A DNA stretch of 64,000 nucleotides from Bosea sp. NBC_00550 (GTDB lineage Bacteria > Pseudomonadota > Alphaproteobacteria > Rhizobiales > Beijerinckiaceae). Shown here one piece after another: positions 18,421 to 27,273 of the stretch. Numbering within the stretch: the stretch's first letter is position 1; every line of letters starts with the position of its first letter. The stretch covers positions 868,001-932,000 of the forward strand of contig NZ_CP102772.1 in NCBI RefSeq assembly GCF_026020075.1, given 5' to 3'. The notes under the pieces were generated by a model, which was given only the letters and a program-made list of their open reading frames with translations, had not been told where the DNA came from and searched no databases. A program made the translations under genes and the position numbers.

Positions 18421-20160
18421 ATGAGCACGATCGATCCAGTTACGTTCTCGGTGGTGTGGGGCGGCCTTCTCTCCACGGCAGCCGAGATGGGCAGCACACT
18501 GCTGCGCACCGCATATTCGATGACGGTGCGCGAAGGCTCCGATTTCTCGACGGGCGTTTTCGATGCCGAGGGCAATATGATCGCACAGGGCGACTACAGC
18601 CCTGGCCATCTCGGCTCGATGGCGTTCACCGTTCGTCAGATGCTCGACTACTACCCGAAAGGCACTCTTGGACCGGGCGACGCGGTCATCTGCAACGACC
18701 CCACGATCGGCTCCGGGCATCTTCCGGACTTCTTCATGGTCACGCCTGTCTTCCATGACGACGAATTGATCGGCTACGCCGTCAATATCGCCCACCATAT
18801 CGACGTCGGCGGTAGTGCGCCGGGCAGCGAGGAAGTGGTCGGCGTCAGCGAAACCTGCCAGGAGGGCATCAAGCTGATGCCCGTCCTTCTCTACAAGGCA
18901 GGGGAGCCGATCCGGGAAATCCTGCGCATCATCGAGGGAAATGTCCGCATCAAGGATGTTCTCGGTGACCTGCATGCCCAATATGCTGCGAACATGACCG
19001 GTGTCGCCCGCATGCAGGCGCTCGCTCGGCAATACGGGACCACGCAACTCGCCGATTGCATGCGCGACATCGTTTCGCGCAGCCGCGACGCGATGGTCGA
19101 AGCGATCGCGGAGCTGCCCAAGGGCACCTACCATTTCAGCGACGTGCTCGATGATGTCGGGCCGGGCACGGAGCCCGTGCCGTTTCAGCTTGCGCTCACC
19201 GTCGAGGACGGTCGCATCATCTGCGATTGGGAAGGCACCGGCCCACAGAGGCCGGCCGGCATCAACGCCTACATGCAGTACACGCGATCCTACTGCATTG
19301 CGGCCATCAAGGCGGTCACGCTCCCGCGTTCGCCCCAGAATTTCGGCATCATCAGCTGCATCGAGATCCGGGCGCCCAAGGGCAGCTACGTCAATCCTCA
19401 TCCGGGCGCGGCCAGCGGGGCGCGCGCCGTCAACGCCAACCGCATCTACGAGGTGGTGATGGGCGCGCTTGCGCAGATCGTGCCCGACCGCGTGATCGCT
19501 GCCAGCTCCGGCTTCTGCAATCCGAAGGTCAGCGGCTTTGTCAGCCCCTATACCGGCAAGCCTTTCCTCGCCTGGATGACGGCAATCGGCGGCGTCGGAG
19601 CGCACCGCCACCGCGACGGCCAGGAGGCCACGACCTCTCCGACGAACGGCACCAATACACCGGTCGAGGTCCAGGAGATGAATGCGCCGGTCTTTGTCGA
19701 GCGGATGGAACTCATACCCGATACCGGGGGGGCAGGGCGGTTCCGGGGTGGCATGGCGGTACGCAAGGACGTGCGCCTGTTGGCCGAGGCCGGACTCGTG
19801 ACCAACCTCGGCGACCGCTATGTCAACGCGCCTTACGGGTTGGAAGGCGGGCTGCCGGGCTCTCTGGGGGCCACGATCCTGAACCCGGGCCAGCCAGGCG
19901 AGCGCAACCTGCACTCCAAGGGGACATATCCTCTCCGGAAAGGCGATGTGCTCAGCATGCGGACAGCGGGCGCCGGTGGTTTCGGCGATCCGGCCGAGCG
20001 TGCGCCCAAGGCTGTTCTGCGAGACATCCGGCAGGGACTGGTCTCCGCCCGCGCGGCGCAGAGCCTCTACAAGATCGTGCTCAGCGAGGATGGCTCGGAC
20101 ATCGACGAGACCGAAACGCGCAAGGCCCGCACTGCTTGTTCGCTGTTGCCGACGGCTTGA
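18421..20160 (+). CDS. hyuB: hydantoinase/oxoprolinase subunit B (HyuB family)
   Basis: A 579-residue HyuB-type protein. Family features include the opening IDPVTFSVVWGGLLSTAAEMG, the metal-site-like CNDPTIGSGHLPDFFMVTP (HyuB consensus N-D-P-y-x-G-G-t-H-l-p-D), and the C-terminal GGAGRFRGGMAVRKDVRL and GAGGFGDPAERAP. It lies 10 bases after hyuA. HyuA and HyuB form a heteromeric ATP-dependent amidohydrolase or carboxylase-like enzyme. No third carboxylase gamma subunit is seen nearby, which favours hydrolase over acetone-carboxylase function. Confidence 0.88.
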   Translation: MSTIDPVTFSVVWGGLLSTAAEMGSTLLRTAYSMTVREGSDFSTGVFDAEGNMIAQGDYSPGHLGSMAFTVRQMLDYYPKGTLGPGDAVICNDPTIGSGHLPDFFMVTPVFHDDELIGYAVNIAHHIDVGGSAPGSEEVVGVSETCQEGIKLMPVLLYKAGEPIREILRIIEGNVRIKDVLGDLHAQYAANMTGVARMQALARQYGTTQLADCMRDIVSRSRDAMVEAIAELPKGTYHFSDVLDDVGPGTEPVPFQLALTVEDGRIICDWEGTGPQRPAGINAYMQYTRSYCIAAIKAVTLPRSPQNFGIISCIEIRAPKGSYVNPHPGAASGARAVNANRIYEVVMGALAQIVPDRVIAASSGFCNPKVSGFVSPYTGKPFLAWMTAIGGVGAHRHRDGQEATTSPTNGTNTPVEVQEMNAPVFVERMELIPDTGGAGRFRGGMAVRKDVRLLAEAGLVTNLGDRYVNAPYGLEGGLPGSLGATILNPGQPGERNLHSKGTYPLRKGDVLSMRTAGAGGFGDPAERAPKAVLRDIRQGLVSARAAQSLYKIVLSEDGSDIDETETRKARTACSLLPTA

Positions 20161-20544
20161 GGCGCGATGCCGGTGCATCTCCTGATCTGCTCAGGTGAGT
20201 GACTGGCCGCCCGAGCACCAAGGCTCGTGACTAGTGACGAGCTTGCTGCCGGCCGCATGGCAAGCGCGCTAACGAGCGCCTGTGATGCAGCCGCTGCTCG
20301 TTGAGTATCCCGATGATCGGCTTTCCGGAGCCGTTTGGGTGCATCGTCCGCCTGCCTGAAGGGGCGGAAGCCTTCCGGATAAGGAGATCAGGGAACCACG
20401 GCAGCGCTCGTGACTGTCGGCCCAGCCTGAGAGCCAACTTGCATTGCGGTCTGGAAAAAATCGCGACAAGTATCGGTCGGCTGAATCGTCAGACGGGGAG
20501 CATGGCTCCCACTTGATGATCCGGAAGTCGATTAGGCGGGTTTG
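20161..20544. other. intergenic region, no gene seen
   Basis: 384 bases between hyuB and the TetR-type gene. I find no open frame with family features and no clear terminator with a T-run. The last 80 bases become AT-richer and probably hold the promoter of the regulator gene. Confidence 0.4.
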
Positions 20545-21138
20545 ATGGTCACCCGAACAGAGCTGGTATCAAGGCTGGAGCGGGAGTTCCTTGATCACGG
20601 CTATGCTAACCTTACGATGATCAACATCGCCAAATCGGTAGATGTAACGCGTCGTACATTGTATAATTATTTCAGCAGCAAAGAGGACGCTTTTCGGTTT
20701 TTGATCGAGAACGGTAACGCTTGCGCAGTCGATCTTGGCATGAGCGCCGGTCGATCGGCTTTGGTTAGTGGGCAAAGCACAGTCGACGTGCTCGCGACAA
20801 TCCTTGACGTTCGCTATGGGGATGCGCGGCGCCGGCTGGCCAGGTCGCCTCATGCGGTCGAGATCAATGATCAGGCATTTCGTCGCTGCCGCGATATTAT
20901 GGTGGCGTCGGCGATTGCGTTTCAAGCTGTGCTGGCCTGCTTCATCGAGGAACTCGAGGCGAAGGCCCTGATTAAAACCAGGGCGGGAATAAGCTTTGCC
21001 GATCTGGCTCAACTATTGGCTGACGGTACACGCGGTACCAATCAGAGCTTGCCGCCAATTCCGCCTGACCAATTGATACTTCGCTATCGCGCTATGGTTC
21101 GAGCCCTGCTCCACGGCGCTGTGGAAGGAGCCGCCTGA
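20545..21138 (+). CDS. TetR/AcrR family transcriptional regulator
   Basis: A 197-residue protein with an N-terminal TetR helix-turn-helix: FLDHGYANLTMINIAKSVDV followed by the recognition region TRRTLYNYFSSKEDAFRFLI (residues about 15-55). The C-terminal ligand domain is unassigned. The gene is noticeably more AT-rich than its neighbours and uses codons such as GTA, ATA and TTA that are rare elsewhere here, so it may have been acquired separately. It may regulate the HyuAB operon upstream or the unrecognised gene downstream; neither is shown. Confidence 0.82.
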   Translation: MVTRTELVSRLEREFLDHGYANLTMINIAKSVDVTRRTLYNYFSSKEDAFRFLIENGNACAVDLGMSAGRSALVSGQSTVDVLATILDVRYGDARRRLARSPHAVEINDQAFRRCRDIMVASAIAFQAVLACFIEELEAKALIKTRAGISFADLAQLLADGTRGTNQSLPPIPPDQLILRYRAMVRALLHGAVEGAA

Positions 21139-21271
21139 GCAGCGCTGGCGCGCACAGGCGGGGAAACGTTCGATTCAGGTTTGCTTCGGTTTCTCAGTTT
21201 TCTCCAACATGTGCATTTTGTGCTAGGCGCACGTTACGGCAGCAGGTTCGTTCGTATTTGCGGGGCAGCGA

Positions 21272-22228
21272 ATGCAATCATTGGAATCGCAGTCACTGGA
21301 ATCGAAAGCGCAGGATTGGCTGGCTGACCCTCGCTTCCACCGTGTCGTGCATCGGCTCGCGTCGGGATTTGTAGGGGTGCAGACGATCGCGCCGCGCCTC
21401 GCTTCCCAGTTCTCTACACAGCAGCGTTGGCTGATGTGCCATGCGGCCCTCTGGCGCTTTTTTGAAGCGGCGAGGGCAGGGCGCTTCGGCATCACACGGC
21501 AGGAGTTCGTCGATGCAGTGTTGGCTTATCAACTGGCCAGCCGGAACACGGCCATGGCCTTCTTCGCGCAGGCGCTCCAGTACGGCCTGATACAGCCGGT
21601 CAACCGCGGCGCGGGCAACGGCGCCGGGCTGGTCGAGCCAGCCGGCGCGACCTTGGGAGCGCTGATCGAGTGGTATGTCCTCCATCTGACAGCACTGGAT
21701 GCATTGGATGGCGACAATCGTGCGCTGCGCTGGAGGGAAGCAGGGCATCCCCTTCTGTCCGAGCTGGCGCCGCTCGTGGCTGAGAGGCTCTTAACATCCG
21801 AGCAGATCCGGGCCCCTGCGCCGACTTACGCGGTGTTCGCATCCGTCGACGACGGCGGAAGCCTGATGGATCGGTTGATCGCGGGTCTGAGCGCCGATGC
21901 CTCCTTCGACCAAGAGAGGGCGATGACGAATGTGAGTTCGGTTTCATCCCTGGCTCGCCCGTTATCGCTGTCCCGCACGCATACGGGGCGCACCCTCTCG
22001 GCTGCCGCGGCTCTTGGTGGGCTGGGCTGGTGCGGAGCGCCAGGCCATTCGGCGATCTGGCTGTCGAGAACCTTTCGTTTGGAGTACGCCGCTTTCCAGG
22101 CTCTGAAGCTTGCAATCATCGACGATGCCTTCGAACGGACGCAGGCAAGCACAGAGACGCTTGGGCCAGCCTTGCCGTTGCTCGGCCGAGAAATGGCTCC
22201 TGAGGCATTGGGCAGCCAATCTTGCTGA
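21272..22228 (+). CDS. unrecognised protein of about 318 residues
   Basis: An open frame with GC-rich coding bias and no signal peptide or membrane span. The N-terminus contains an in-phase duplication, QSLESQSLES, from a 15-base direct repeat. The middle (QRWLMCHAALWRFFEAARAG then RFGITRQEFVDAVLAYQLAS) is helical and could be a winged-helix-like DNA-binding module, with NTAMAFFAQALQYGLI after it. I do not recognise a family. The ribosome-binding site is weak, so the start is uncertain. Confidence 0.6.
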   Translation: MQSLESQSLESKAQDWLADPRFHRVVHRLASGFVGVQTIAPRLASQFSTQQRWLMCHAALWRFFEAARAGRFGITRQEFVDAVLAYQLASRNTAMAFFAQALQYGLIQPVNRGAGNGAGLVEPAGATLGALIEWYVLHLTALDALDGDNRALRWREAGHPLLSELAPLVAERLLTSEQIRAPAPTYAVFASVDDGGSLMDRLIAGLSADASFDQERAMTNVSSVSSLARPLSLSRTHTGRTLSAAAALGGLGWCGAPGHSAIWLSRTFRLEYAAFQALKLAIIDDAFERTQASTETLGPALPLLGREMAPEALGSQSC

Positions 22229-22522
22229 CGAAGACGTCTGGCAATGCCATGGAACTGGCGATCTTGTGGGCCCCGCAGGCCGATCGGCACGGCCCGTTGT
22301 CTGAGACCCGGCATGGTCCGCCCAGGCAAGTGACCATTTTTGAAACTCATATTGCACATAGAAGAGCAATCTGAGAATTGATGCGCCCATCATCCGGGCG
22401 TCTGGAAGGTCGCCTCGCCAGAAAAGCAACTCGCCGCCCGCTTCATTTACGTCAGCGGGTGTCTGCCGAGGGCCGAAGTGCCCTGATGCAAACGCCGTCG
22501 TCGCCTGGGGTGAGACGGAACG

Positions 22523-23140
22523 GTGTCGAGGTGGGCTGTGCAGGCGAAGCAGATGATTTTGGGCTTGGCGACTCTTGGTGTGGTCGTGGCCTCAATTGGC
22601 TCGGGATTCGCGCAGAACGGCCCGGCGAAGCCGGCAGCGGCGCCTCCCGCTGCCCCGCCGTCGATCCCTGCGGTCTCATCGGAGCCCACAGTCACGACGG
22701 CGAGCTTCGGCGACTGGACGCTGCGCTGCCAGCGCATCGTCGACGCAGCCAGGGCGGCGCGGGTCTGCGAGGTTGCGCAGGTTCTTCAGGCGCAGGGCCA
22801 GCAAGCCCCGCTTGCGCAGGTCGCCCTCGGGCGGCTCGCGAACGGCGAGCCGGTGCGTATCACCGCCGTCATGCCTGCCAGCGTCTCCTTCCCGAGCAGC
22901 GTGCAGATCTTCATGGGCGAGAAGGATGCCAAGCCGGTCGACTTGCCTTGGCGGCGTTGCCTTCCGACCGGCTGTTTTGCAGACGTCGTTCCAGGCGACG
23001 ATGTGTTGAAGCAGTGGCGCAAGGCGACCGAGCAGGGCCGGATCCTGTTCAAGGACGCGGCCGGTCGTGAGCTGGCATTGCCCCTATCGAGCCGAGGTCT
23101 CGATCAGGCGCTCGACGCACTCGCCAAGGAGCGCCTCTGA
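22523..23140 (+). CDS. invasion-associated locus B (IalB) family secreted protein
   Basis: About 205 residues from a GTG at 22523 (an in-frame ATG at 22553 is an alternative). A signal peptide (ILGLATLGVVVASIGSGFAQ) is followed by a Pro/Ala-rich stretch and the IalB domain: FGDWTLRCQ, a second Cys in RVCEVAQ, then the cysteine pair RRCLPTGCFADV, which together fit the four conserved, probably disulfide-bonded cysteines of the family. The family is widespread in Hyphomicrobiales and its periplasmic role is unclear. It supports the taxonomic guess. Confidence 0.85.
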   Translation: MSRWAVQAKQMILGLATLGVVVASIGSGFAQNGPAKPAAAPPAAPPSIPAVSSEPTVTTASFGDWTLRCQRIVDAARAARVCEVAQVLQAQGQQAPLAQVALGRLANGEPVRITAVMPASVSFPSSVQIFMGEKDAKPVDLPWRRCLPTGCFADVVPGDDVLKQWRKATEQGRILFKDAAGRELALPLSSRGLDQALDALAKERL

Positions 23141-23256
23141 GATATCGAAGCGCCGCTCGCTCCGTCCGGTTCCCGCGTTTGTGCCGAGTGCAGCCGAGCG
23201 TCCGGCAGCGCGGGGCTTTCGCGCCGAGGTCGCGCCCATTCTGAGCTATTCCAGTA

Positions 23257-24024
23257 TCACAGAACGGAAATCATCCCTCCGTCGACATATATGATTTGCC
23301 CATTGATGTAATTCGACGCTGGCGCAGCAAGAAATACGGCCGTCCCAATCAACTCGTCGGGCCTGCCCCAACGCTTGGACGGCGTGCGGTTCTTTACCCA
23401 CGCATCGAACGCTGGATTGTCGATCAGCGCCTGGTTCATATCGGTCAGCATGTAGCCAGGGCCGATCGCATTGGCCTGGATGCCGTGCTCTGCCCACTCG
23501 GCCGCCATGGCCTGGGTCAGCATCTTGATGCCGCCCTTGGCGACGGTGTAGGGGGCGACGGTGGCCCGTGCCAGGGCGCTGGTCAGCGAGCCAATGTTGA
23601 TGATCTTCCCATGGCCGCGCGCGATCATCCGCTTCGCAGCTTCCCGTCCGATCACGAAGGCCGATGTCAGGTTCGTGTCGATCACGCGCTGCCAGTCCGC
23701 TGTCGCCAGTTCGACCATCGGCTTGCGGAACTGAATACCGGCGTTGTTGACCAGGATGTCGACGGTGACACCGGACGCGTCGAATCCGGCGAAGGCATTT
23801 ACGACCTGCTCCTCCGAAGTGACGTCGAATGCGGCAGGATTGGCCTCGAAGCCGGCCTGACGCATCTCCTGCACGGCGGCACCGACACGGGCAGGGTCGG
23901 TACCGTTCACGAGGATGCTTGCGCCGGCCGCCGCAAGACCTTCCGCCATCGCCCGCCCGAGGCCGCGCGAGGAGCCTGTGACGAGGGCGGTGCGACCAGT
24001 GAGATCGAAAAGCGGATTGGTCAT
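23257..24024 (-). CDS. SDR family oxidoreductase, gluconate 5-dehydrogenase-like
   Basis: A 255-residue classical short-chain dehydrogenase. The Rossmann motif TGSSRGLG is at 16-23, NNAG at 93-96, and the catalytic Ser146, Tyr159 and Lys163 are all present. The pattern with AMAAEWAEHGIQANAIGPGY resembles gluconate 5-dehydrogenase / 2-deoxy-gluconate dehydrogenase members. The ATG at 24024 is preceded by GAGGAG; longer in-frame extension has no supported start. It lies 10 bases after the enolase-superfamily gene, suggesting consecutive steps in sugar-acid degradation. Confidence 0.85.
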   Translation of the reverse strand: MTNPLFDLTGRTALVTGSSRGLGRAMAEGLAAAGASILVNGTDPARVGAAVQEMRQAGFEANPAAFDVTSEEQVVNAFAGFDASGVTVDILVNNAGIQFRKPMVELATADWQRVIDTNLTSAFVIGREAAKRMIARGHGKIINIGSLTSALARATVAPYTVAKGGIKMLTQAMAAEWAEHGIQANAIGPGYMLTDMNQALIDNPAFDAWVKNRTPSKRWGRPDELIGTAVFLAAPASNYINGQIIYVDGGMISVL

Positions 24025-24034
24025 CCCGGACTCC

Positions 24035-25234
24035 TCACAGGCTCGAACGGCGATGATGCAGGTCCGGACGTTCGAAGACTGCCGGCAGCAGCTCGACGCC
24101 CAGCCCCGGGGCCTCCATCGGGTAGACGTAACCGTCCTTGATGACGGGCATCTCGGTGACGAGCTCCTTGTACCAGCCGGTGTAGAAGGCACGCACCGAT
24201 TCCTGGATCAGCGTGTTCGGCTGGCTGAAGGAGGCGTGGATCGCGGCGATGAAGCCGACCGGTCCGATGCAGTCATGCGGCGCGAAGGGCCGGTGATAGG
24301 TCTCCGCCATCGCGGCGATCTTGCGCCCTTCGGTTAAGCCGCCGGTCCAGCAGAGATCGGCCATGACGACATGCATCGCATCGCGGTCGAGCATGTCCTT
24401 ATACGGGAAACGCGAGCCCAGCGTCTCGCTGGCCGTCACAGAGACCGTCGTAGAGCGCGCGAACTCGGCCAGCGCCTGCGGCGAGTTCATCCGGATCGGA
24501 TCCTCGTACCAGCTCGGCTCATACTGCTCGAGCACACGGGCGATCTTGATCGCGGTCGGCAGGTTCCAGAGCGAATGGAACTCGACCATGATCTCCATTC
24601 TGTCGCCGACGGCCTTGCGGATCTTTTCGAAGGGCTCGATCGCCTTCCGCATCTGCTCGGGTGTGATGTAGAGCCCCTGATTCTCGATCGCCGGCGGATC
24701 GAAGGGCCAGATCTTCATCGCCGTGATGCCGCTTTCGAGCAGGCTCTCGGCGACGGCATCGGCCCGGTTCATGAAGCCGTCGAGGTCTTCATAGGGGCCG
24801 CTGGTCTCGCCGAGATTCCAGGTCGAGACCGGCTTGATGTTCTGCGAGCGGACATATTTGTAGCCAGCGCAGGTATTGTAGATGCGCTGCTTGTCGCGGC
24901 AGAGCCCGCCGAGCATCTGATGCACCGGCTGGCCGCAGACCTTGCCGAAGATGTCCCATAAAGCGATGTCGACCGCCGAGGTTGCGCGCGATTCTACACC
25001 GGTCGAGGCCTGCGCCATCGGCAGGTTGGTCATTTCCTTGTGCAGCGCCTCGATATGCAGCGGGTTCTTGCCCAGCAGGCGCATCGCAAGCGTGTCGTGC
25101 AGATGTGCCTCGACGGCGGCAGCGCCGTAGAAGGTCTCGCCGAGACCGACGATGCCGGCATCGGTGTGCACCCGCACCCATAGCACATTGGCGAACTCGT
25201 CCGTCCGCAGCGTTTCGATCGCGGTGATCTTCAA
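24035..25234 (-). CDS. enolase-superfamily sugar-acid dehydratase-like protein
   Basis: A 399-residue mandelate racemase / muconate lactonizing enzyme-type protein. Metal ligands fit Glu218 (MVEFHS), Glu244 (YEDP) and Glu270 (SETL), with His320 in FAPHDCIGP as the distal acid/base. Lys174 sits in AMKIWPFD where the family carries a K-x-K, of which only the first Lys is kept. The wide insertion around 120-150 and the APHD motif resemble acid-sugar dehydratases. The gene is divergent from a GntR regulator and coupled with an SDR. The exact sugar acid is unknown. Confidence 0.82.
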   Translation of the reverse strand: MKITAIETLRTDEFANVLWVRVHTDAGIVGLGETFYGAAAVEAHLHDTLAMRLLGKNPLHIEALHKEMTNLPMAQASTGVESRATSAVDIALWDIFGKVCGQPVHQMLGGLCRDKQRIYNTCAGYKYVRSQNIKPVSTWNLGETSGPYEDLDGFMNRADAVAESLLESGITAMKIWPFDPPAIENQGLYITPEQMRKAIEPFEKIRKAVGDRMEIMVEFHSLWNLPTAIKIARVLEQYEPSWYEDPIRMNSPQALAEFARSTTVSVTASETLGSRFPYKDMLDRDAMHVVMADLCWTGGLTEGRKIAAMAETYHRPFAPHDCIGPVGFIAAIHASFSQPNTLIQESVRAFYTGWYKELVTEMPVIKDGYVYPMEAPGLGVELLPAVFERPDLHHRRSSL

Positions 25235-25348
25235 ATCAGCCTCCCGGAGCTGCGCTCTTCGGCGAGACGAGCTCGGGAGCGCCTTGTTTGCTTGTCGCGG
25301 CCTGCCAAGGGGCGATGATGGCCACGCAGTCTGGGACCATAGAAGCGC

Positions 25349-25370
25349 TTGTAAAATTTCACAACATGTT
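25349..25370. promoter_or_regulatory. near-palindrome, candidate GntR operator
   Basis: TTGTAAAATTTCACAA (25349-25364) is palindromic except for one position pair, and it runs into the palindrome AACATGTT (25363-25370). It lies in the 192-base divergent region between the enolase-superfamily gene (start 25234) and the GntR gene (start 25427), in an AT-rich patch within otherwise GC-rich DNA. The position fits autoregulation and control of both directions. Confidence 0.45.
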
Positions 25371-25426
25371 TATCGTTGCGTTCAAGATGGCGCCGCTACA
25401 GAGCGCCACGCGGGAGGAACAGGGTC

Positions 25427-26188
25427 ATGGCGAAGCGCCAGAACCAGCCGCGGCTGGTTGCAGCCGGCGACACGGCGACGCCGAAGCGGCAAAACCGCGT
25501 GAACCTGTTCGAGCTCGCCTATGGGCGCATCGAAGAGATGCTGGTGACCTGCGAGCTCAAGCCCGGGCGTTTTCTCGCCATGCAGGACCTGCAGGATCTG
25601 ACCGGCTTCGGCCGCACGCCGATCCACAACGCGGTCAACCGGCTGGCGGCCGACACGCTGATCGTCATCCGCCCGCGCCACGGTTTGCAGATCGCTCCGA
25701 TCGATCTGGCGCGAGAGCGGCTGCTGCTCAAGCTACGGCGCGATCTGGAGCGCTTCGTCATCGGCCTGGCGGCCGAGCGCGCGGGCCCCTCGCACCGCAA
25801 CCAGATGCTGCACATGGAACGCCTGCTGCGCGAGCGCCGCGCCGGGCTCACTCTTGCCGAGTTCAACACGCTCGACCGGCGCATCGACCAGATGGTGCTG
25901 GCGGCGGCGGCCGAGCCCTTCCTGGAACATACGCTGCGCCCGCTGCACACGATCTTCCGGCGCATCGGCTTCATCTATCACAATTACATGCCCCATCGTG
26001 TCGGGCTGGAAGGCACCATCGACCACCATATCGCTGTGCTGAACGCGATCGCGACGCGTCATGGCGACCGGGCCGTCGCGGCCTCCGATGCGTTGATAGG
26101 CTTCGTCGATGGCATGTTCGACGAGATGGAGGCTGCGATCGACCCTTCCTTGCTGGATTGCAGCCTAGAGCCGCTGCTAAATACCTGA
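25427..26188 (+). CDS. GntR family transcriptional regulator (FCD type)
   Basis: A 253-residue regulator. The winged helix occupies about residues 25-90, with LAYGRIEEMLVTCELKPGRF, then LTGFGRTPIHNAVNRLAADT as the turn and recognition helix and the wing at IVIRPRHGLQIAPI. The helical C-terminal ligand domain contains the H-x-x-I style metal-site helices (YHNYMPHRVG, TIDHHIAVLNAI). GGGAGGAAC precedes the ATG. It sits between the divergent dehydratase/SDR genes and the 2-hydroxyacid dehydrogenase/ABC genes and probably controls both. Confidence 0.88.
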   Translation: MAKRQNQPRLVAAGDTATPKRQNRVNLFELAYGRIEEMLVTCELKPGRFLAMQDLQDLTGFGRTPIHNAVNRLAADTLIVIRPRHGLQIAPIDLARERLLLKLRRDLERFVIGLAAERAGPSHRNQMLHMERLLRERRAGLTLAEFNTLDRRIDQMVLAAAAEPFLEHTLRPLHTIFRRIGFIYHNYMPHRVGLEGTIDHHIAVLNAIATRHGDRAVAASDALIGFVDGMFDEMEAAIDPSLLDCSLEPLLNT

Positions 26189-26208
26189 CGTAAAGAGAGC
26201 CGCCGATC

Positions 26209-27195
26209 ATGCGCATCGTCTTTCATGGTGAGAATGCCGCTTCCTTCAGCGAAGGCTTCGCCGGGCTGGTGGGATCGGACGCCGATATCCGTGTCCTCCC
26301 GGACCAACTCGAGGCCGAAGCCGATCGCCGTGCTTATGCCGATGCGGATGTCGTCGTCGGCGTGAAGTTCGATGCCACCTTGCCCGCCCTGACGAATCTG
26401 CGCCTGTTCCATGTGCCGGGGGCGGGCTATGACGCGGTCCAGCTCGACAAGCTCCCGTCCGAGACGAGCCTCTGCAACTGCTTCGGCCACGAGCAGGCGA
26501 TCGCGGAATATGTGATGAGCGCCTTGCTGGCGCGGCACATTCCGCTCGCCGACGCCGATCAGCGTCTGCGCCGCGGCGACTGGGCTTATTGGGCGGGCGC
26601 GCCCGACCGGGTCCATGGCGAGATCGCCGGCAAGACCATCGGCCTGCTCGGCTTCGGGCATATCGGCAAGGCGATCGCACGGCGTGCCAAGGCCTTCGAG
26701 ATGCAGGTCAACGTCGCCAATCGCAGCCCGGTCGCGACCTCCGAGATCGTCGACCGCTCTTTCACGCTCGACCGGCTCGACGCGTTCTGGGGTTCGGCCG
26801 ACGCGATCGTTGTTTCGCTCCCGCTCACCCCGGAAACCCGAGGGATCGTCGGCGCTGACGCTTTCGCCGCGATGCGCCGCAATGCGGTCGTCTTCAACGT
26901 TGGGCGTGGCCCGTTGCTCGACGAGGCTGCGCTGTACGAGGCGCTAAAGCAGGAGCGCATCGCCGGTGCCGTGATCGACACCTGGTACCGATATCCCTCT
27001 TCCGAAGACGCGAATCCCCTGCCGGGCTCGTTGCCTTTTCATGAACTGCCGAACATCGTGATGACGCCGCATATGTCGGGCTGGACGAGCGGCACGATCC
27101 GCCGCCGCCAGCAGACCATCGCCGACAACATCCGGCGCTGTTTCGCCGGCGAGCCTCTGACCAACCTCGTGCGCGAGGGCAAAGCTGTCGCCTGA
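26209..27195 (+). CDS. D-isomer-specific 2-hydroxyacid dehydrogenase
   Basis: A 328-residue NAD(P)-dependent dehydrogenase of the formate/glycerate/lactate group. GLLGFGHIGKAIARRAKAF is the dinucleotide-binding motif. FNVGRGPLLDEAAL contains the substrate-binding Arg, and TPHMSGWT the catalytic His. It begins 20 bases after the GntR gene and 78 bases before the transporter binding-protein gene. In context it likely interconverts a 2-keto and a 2-hydroxy acid produced in the sugar-acid pathway. Confidence 0.87.
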   Translation: MRIVFHGENAASFSEGFAGLVGSDADIRVLPDQLEAEADRRAYADADVVVGVKFDATLPALTNLRLFHVPGAGYDAVQLDKLPSETSLCNCFGHEQAIAEYVMSALLARHIPLADADQRLRRGDWAYWAGAPDRVHGEIAGKTIGLLGFGHIGKAIARRAKAFEMQVNVANRSPVATSEIVDRSFTLDRLDAFWGSADAIVVSLPLTPETRGIVGADAFAAMRRNAVVFNVGRGPLLDEAALYEALKQERIAGAVIDTWYRYPSSEDANPLPGSLPFHELPNIVMTPHMSGWTSGTIRRRQQTIADNIRRCFAGEPLTNLVREGKAVA

Positions 27196-27273
27196 TCTCC
27201 GATTTCCGAGCCGGACGCCAAGAAGCCGGCTGGGCCAACCGCGGACAATCCGCAAAAAGCAGGGAAGCGCACC

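Noticed and set aside
16329..20160. HyuA/HyuB as acetone carboxylase
   Set aside because: The gamma subunit gene is missing and the operon has an amino-acid-type importer; a hydantoinase or oxoprolinase-like role fits better.
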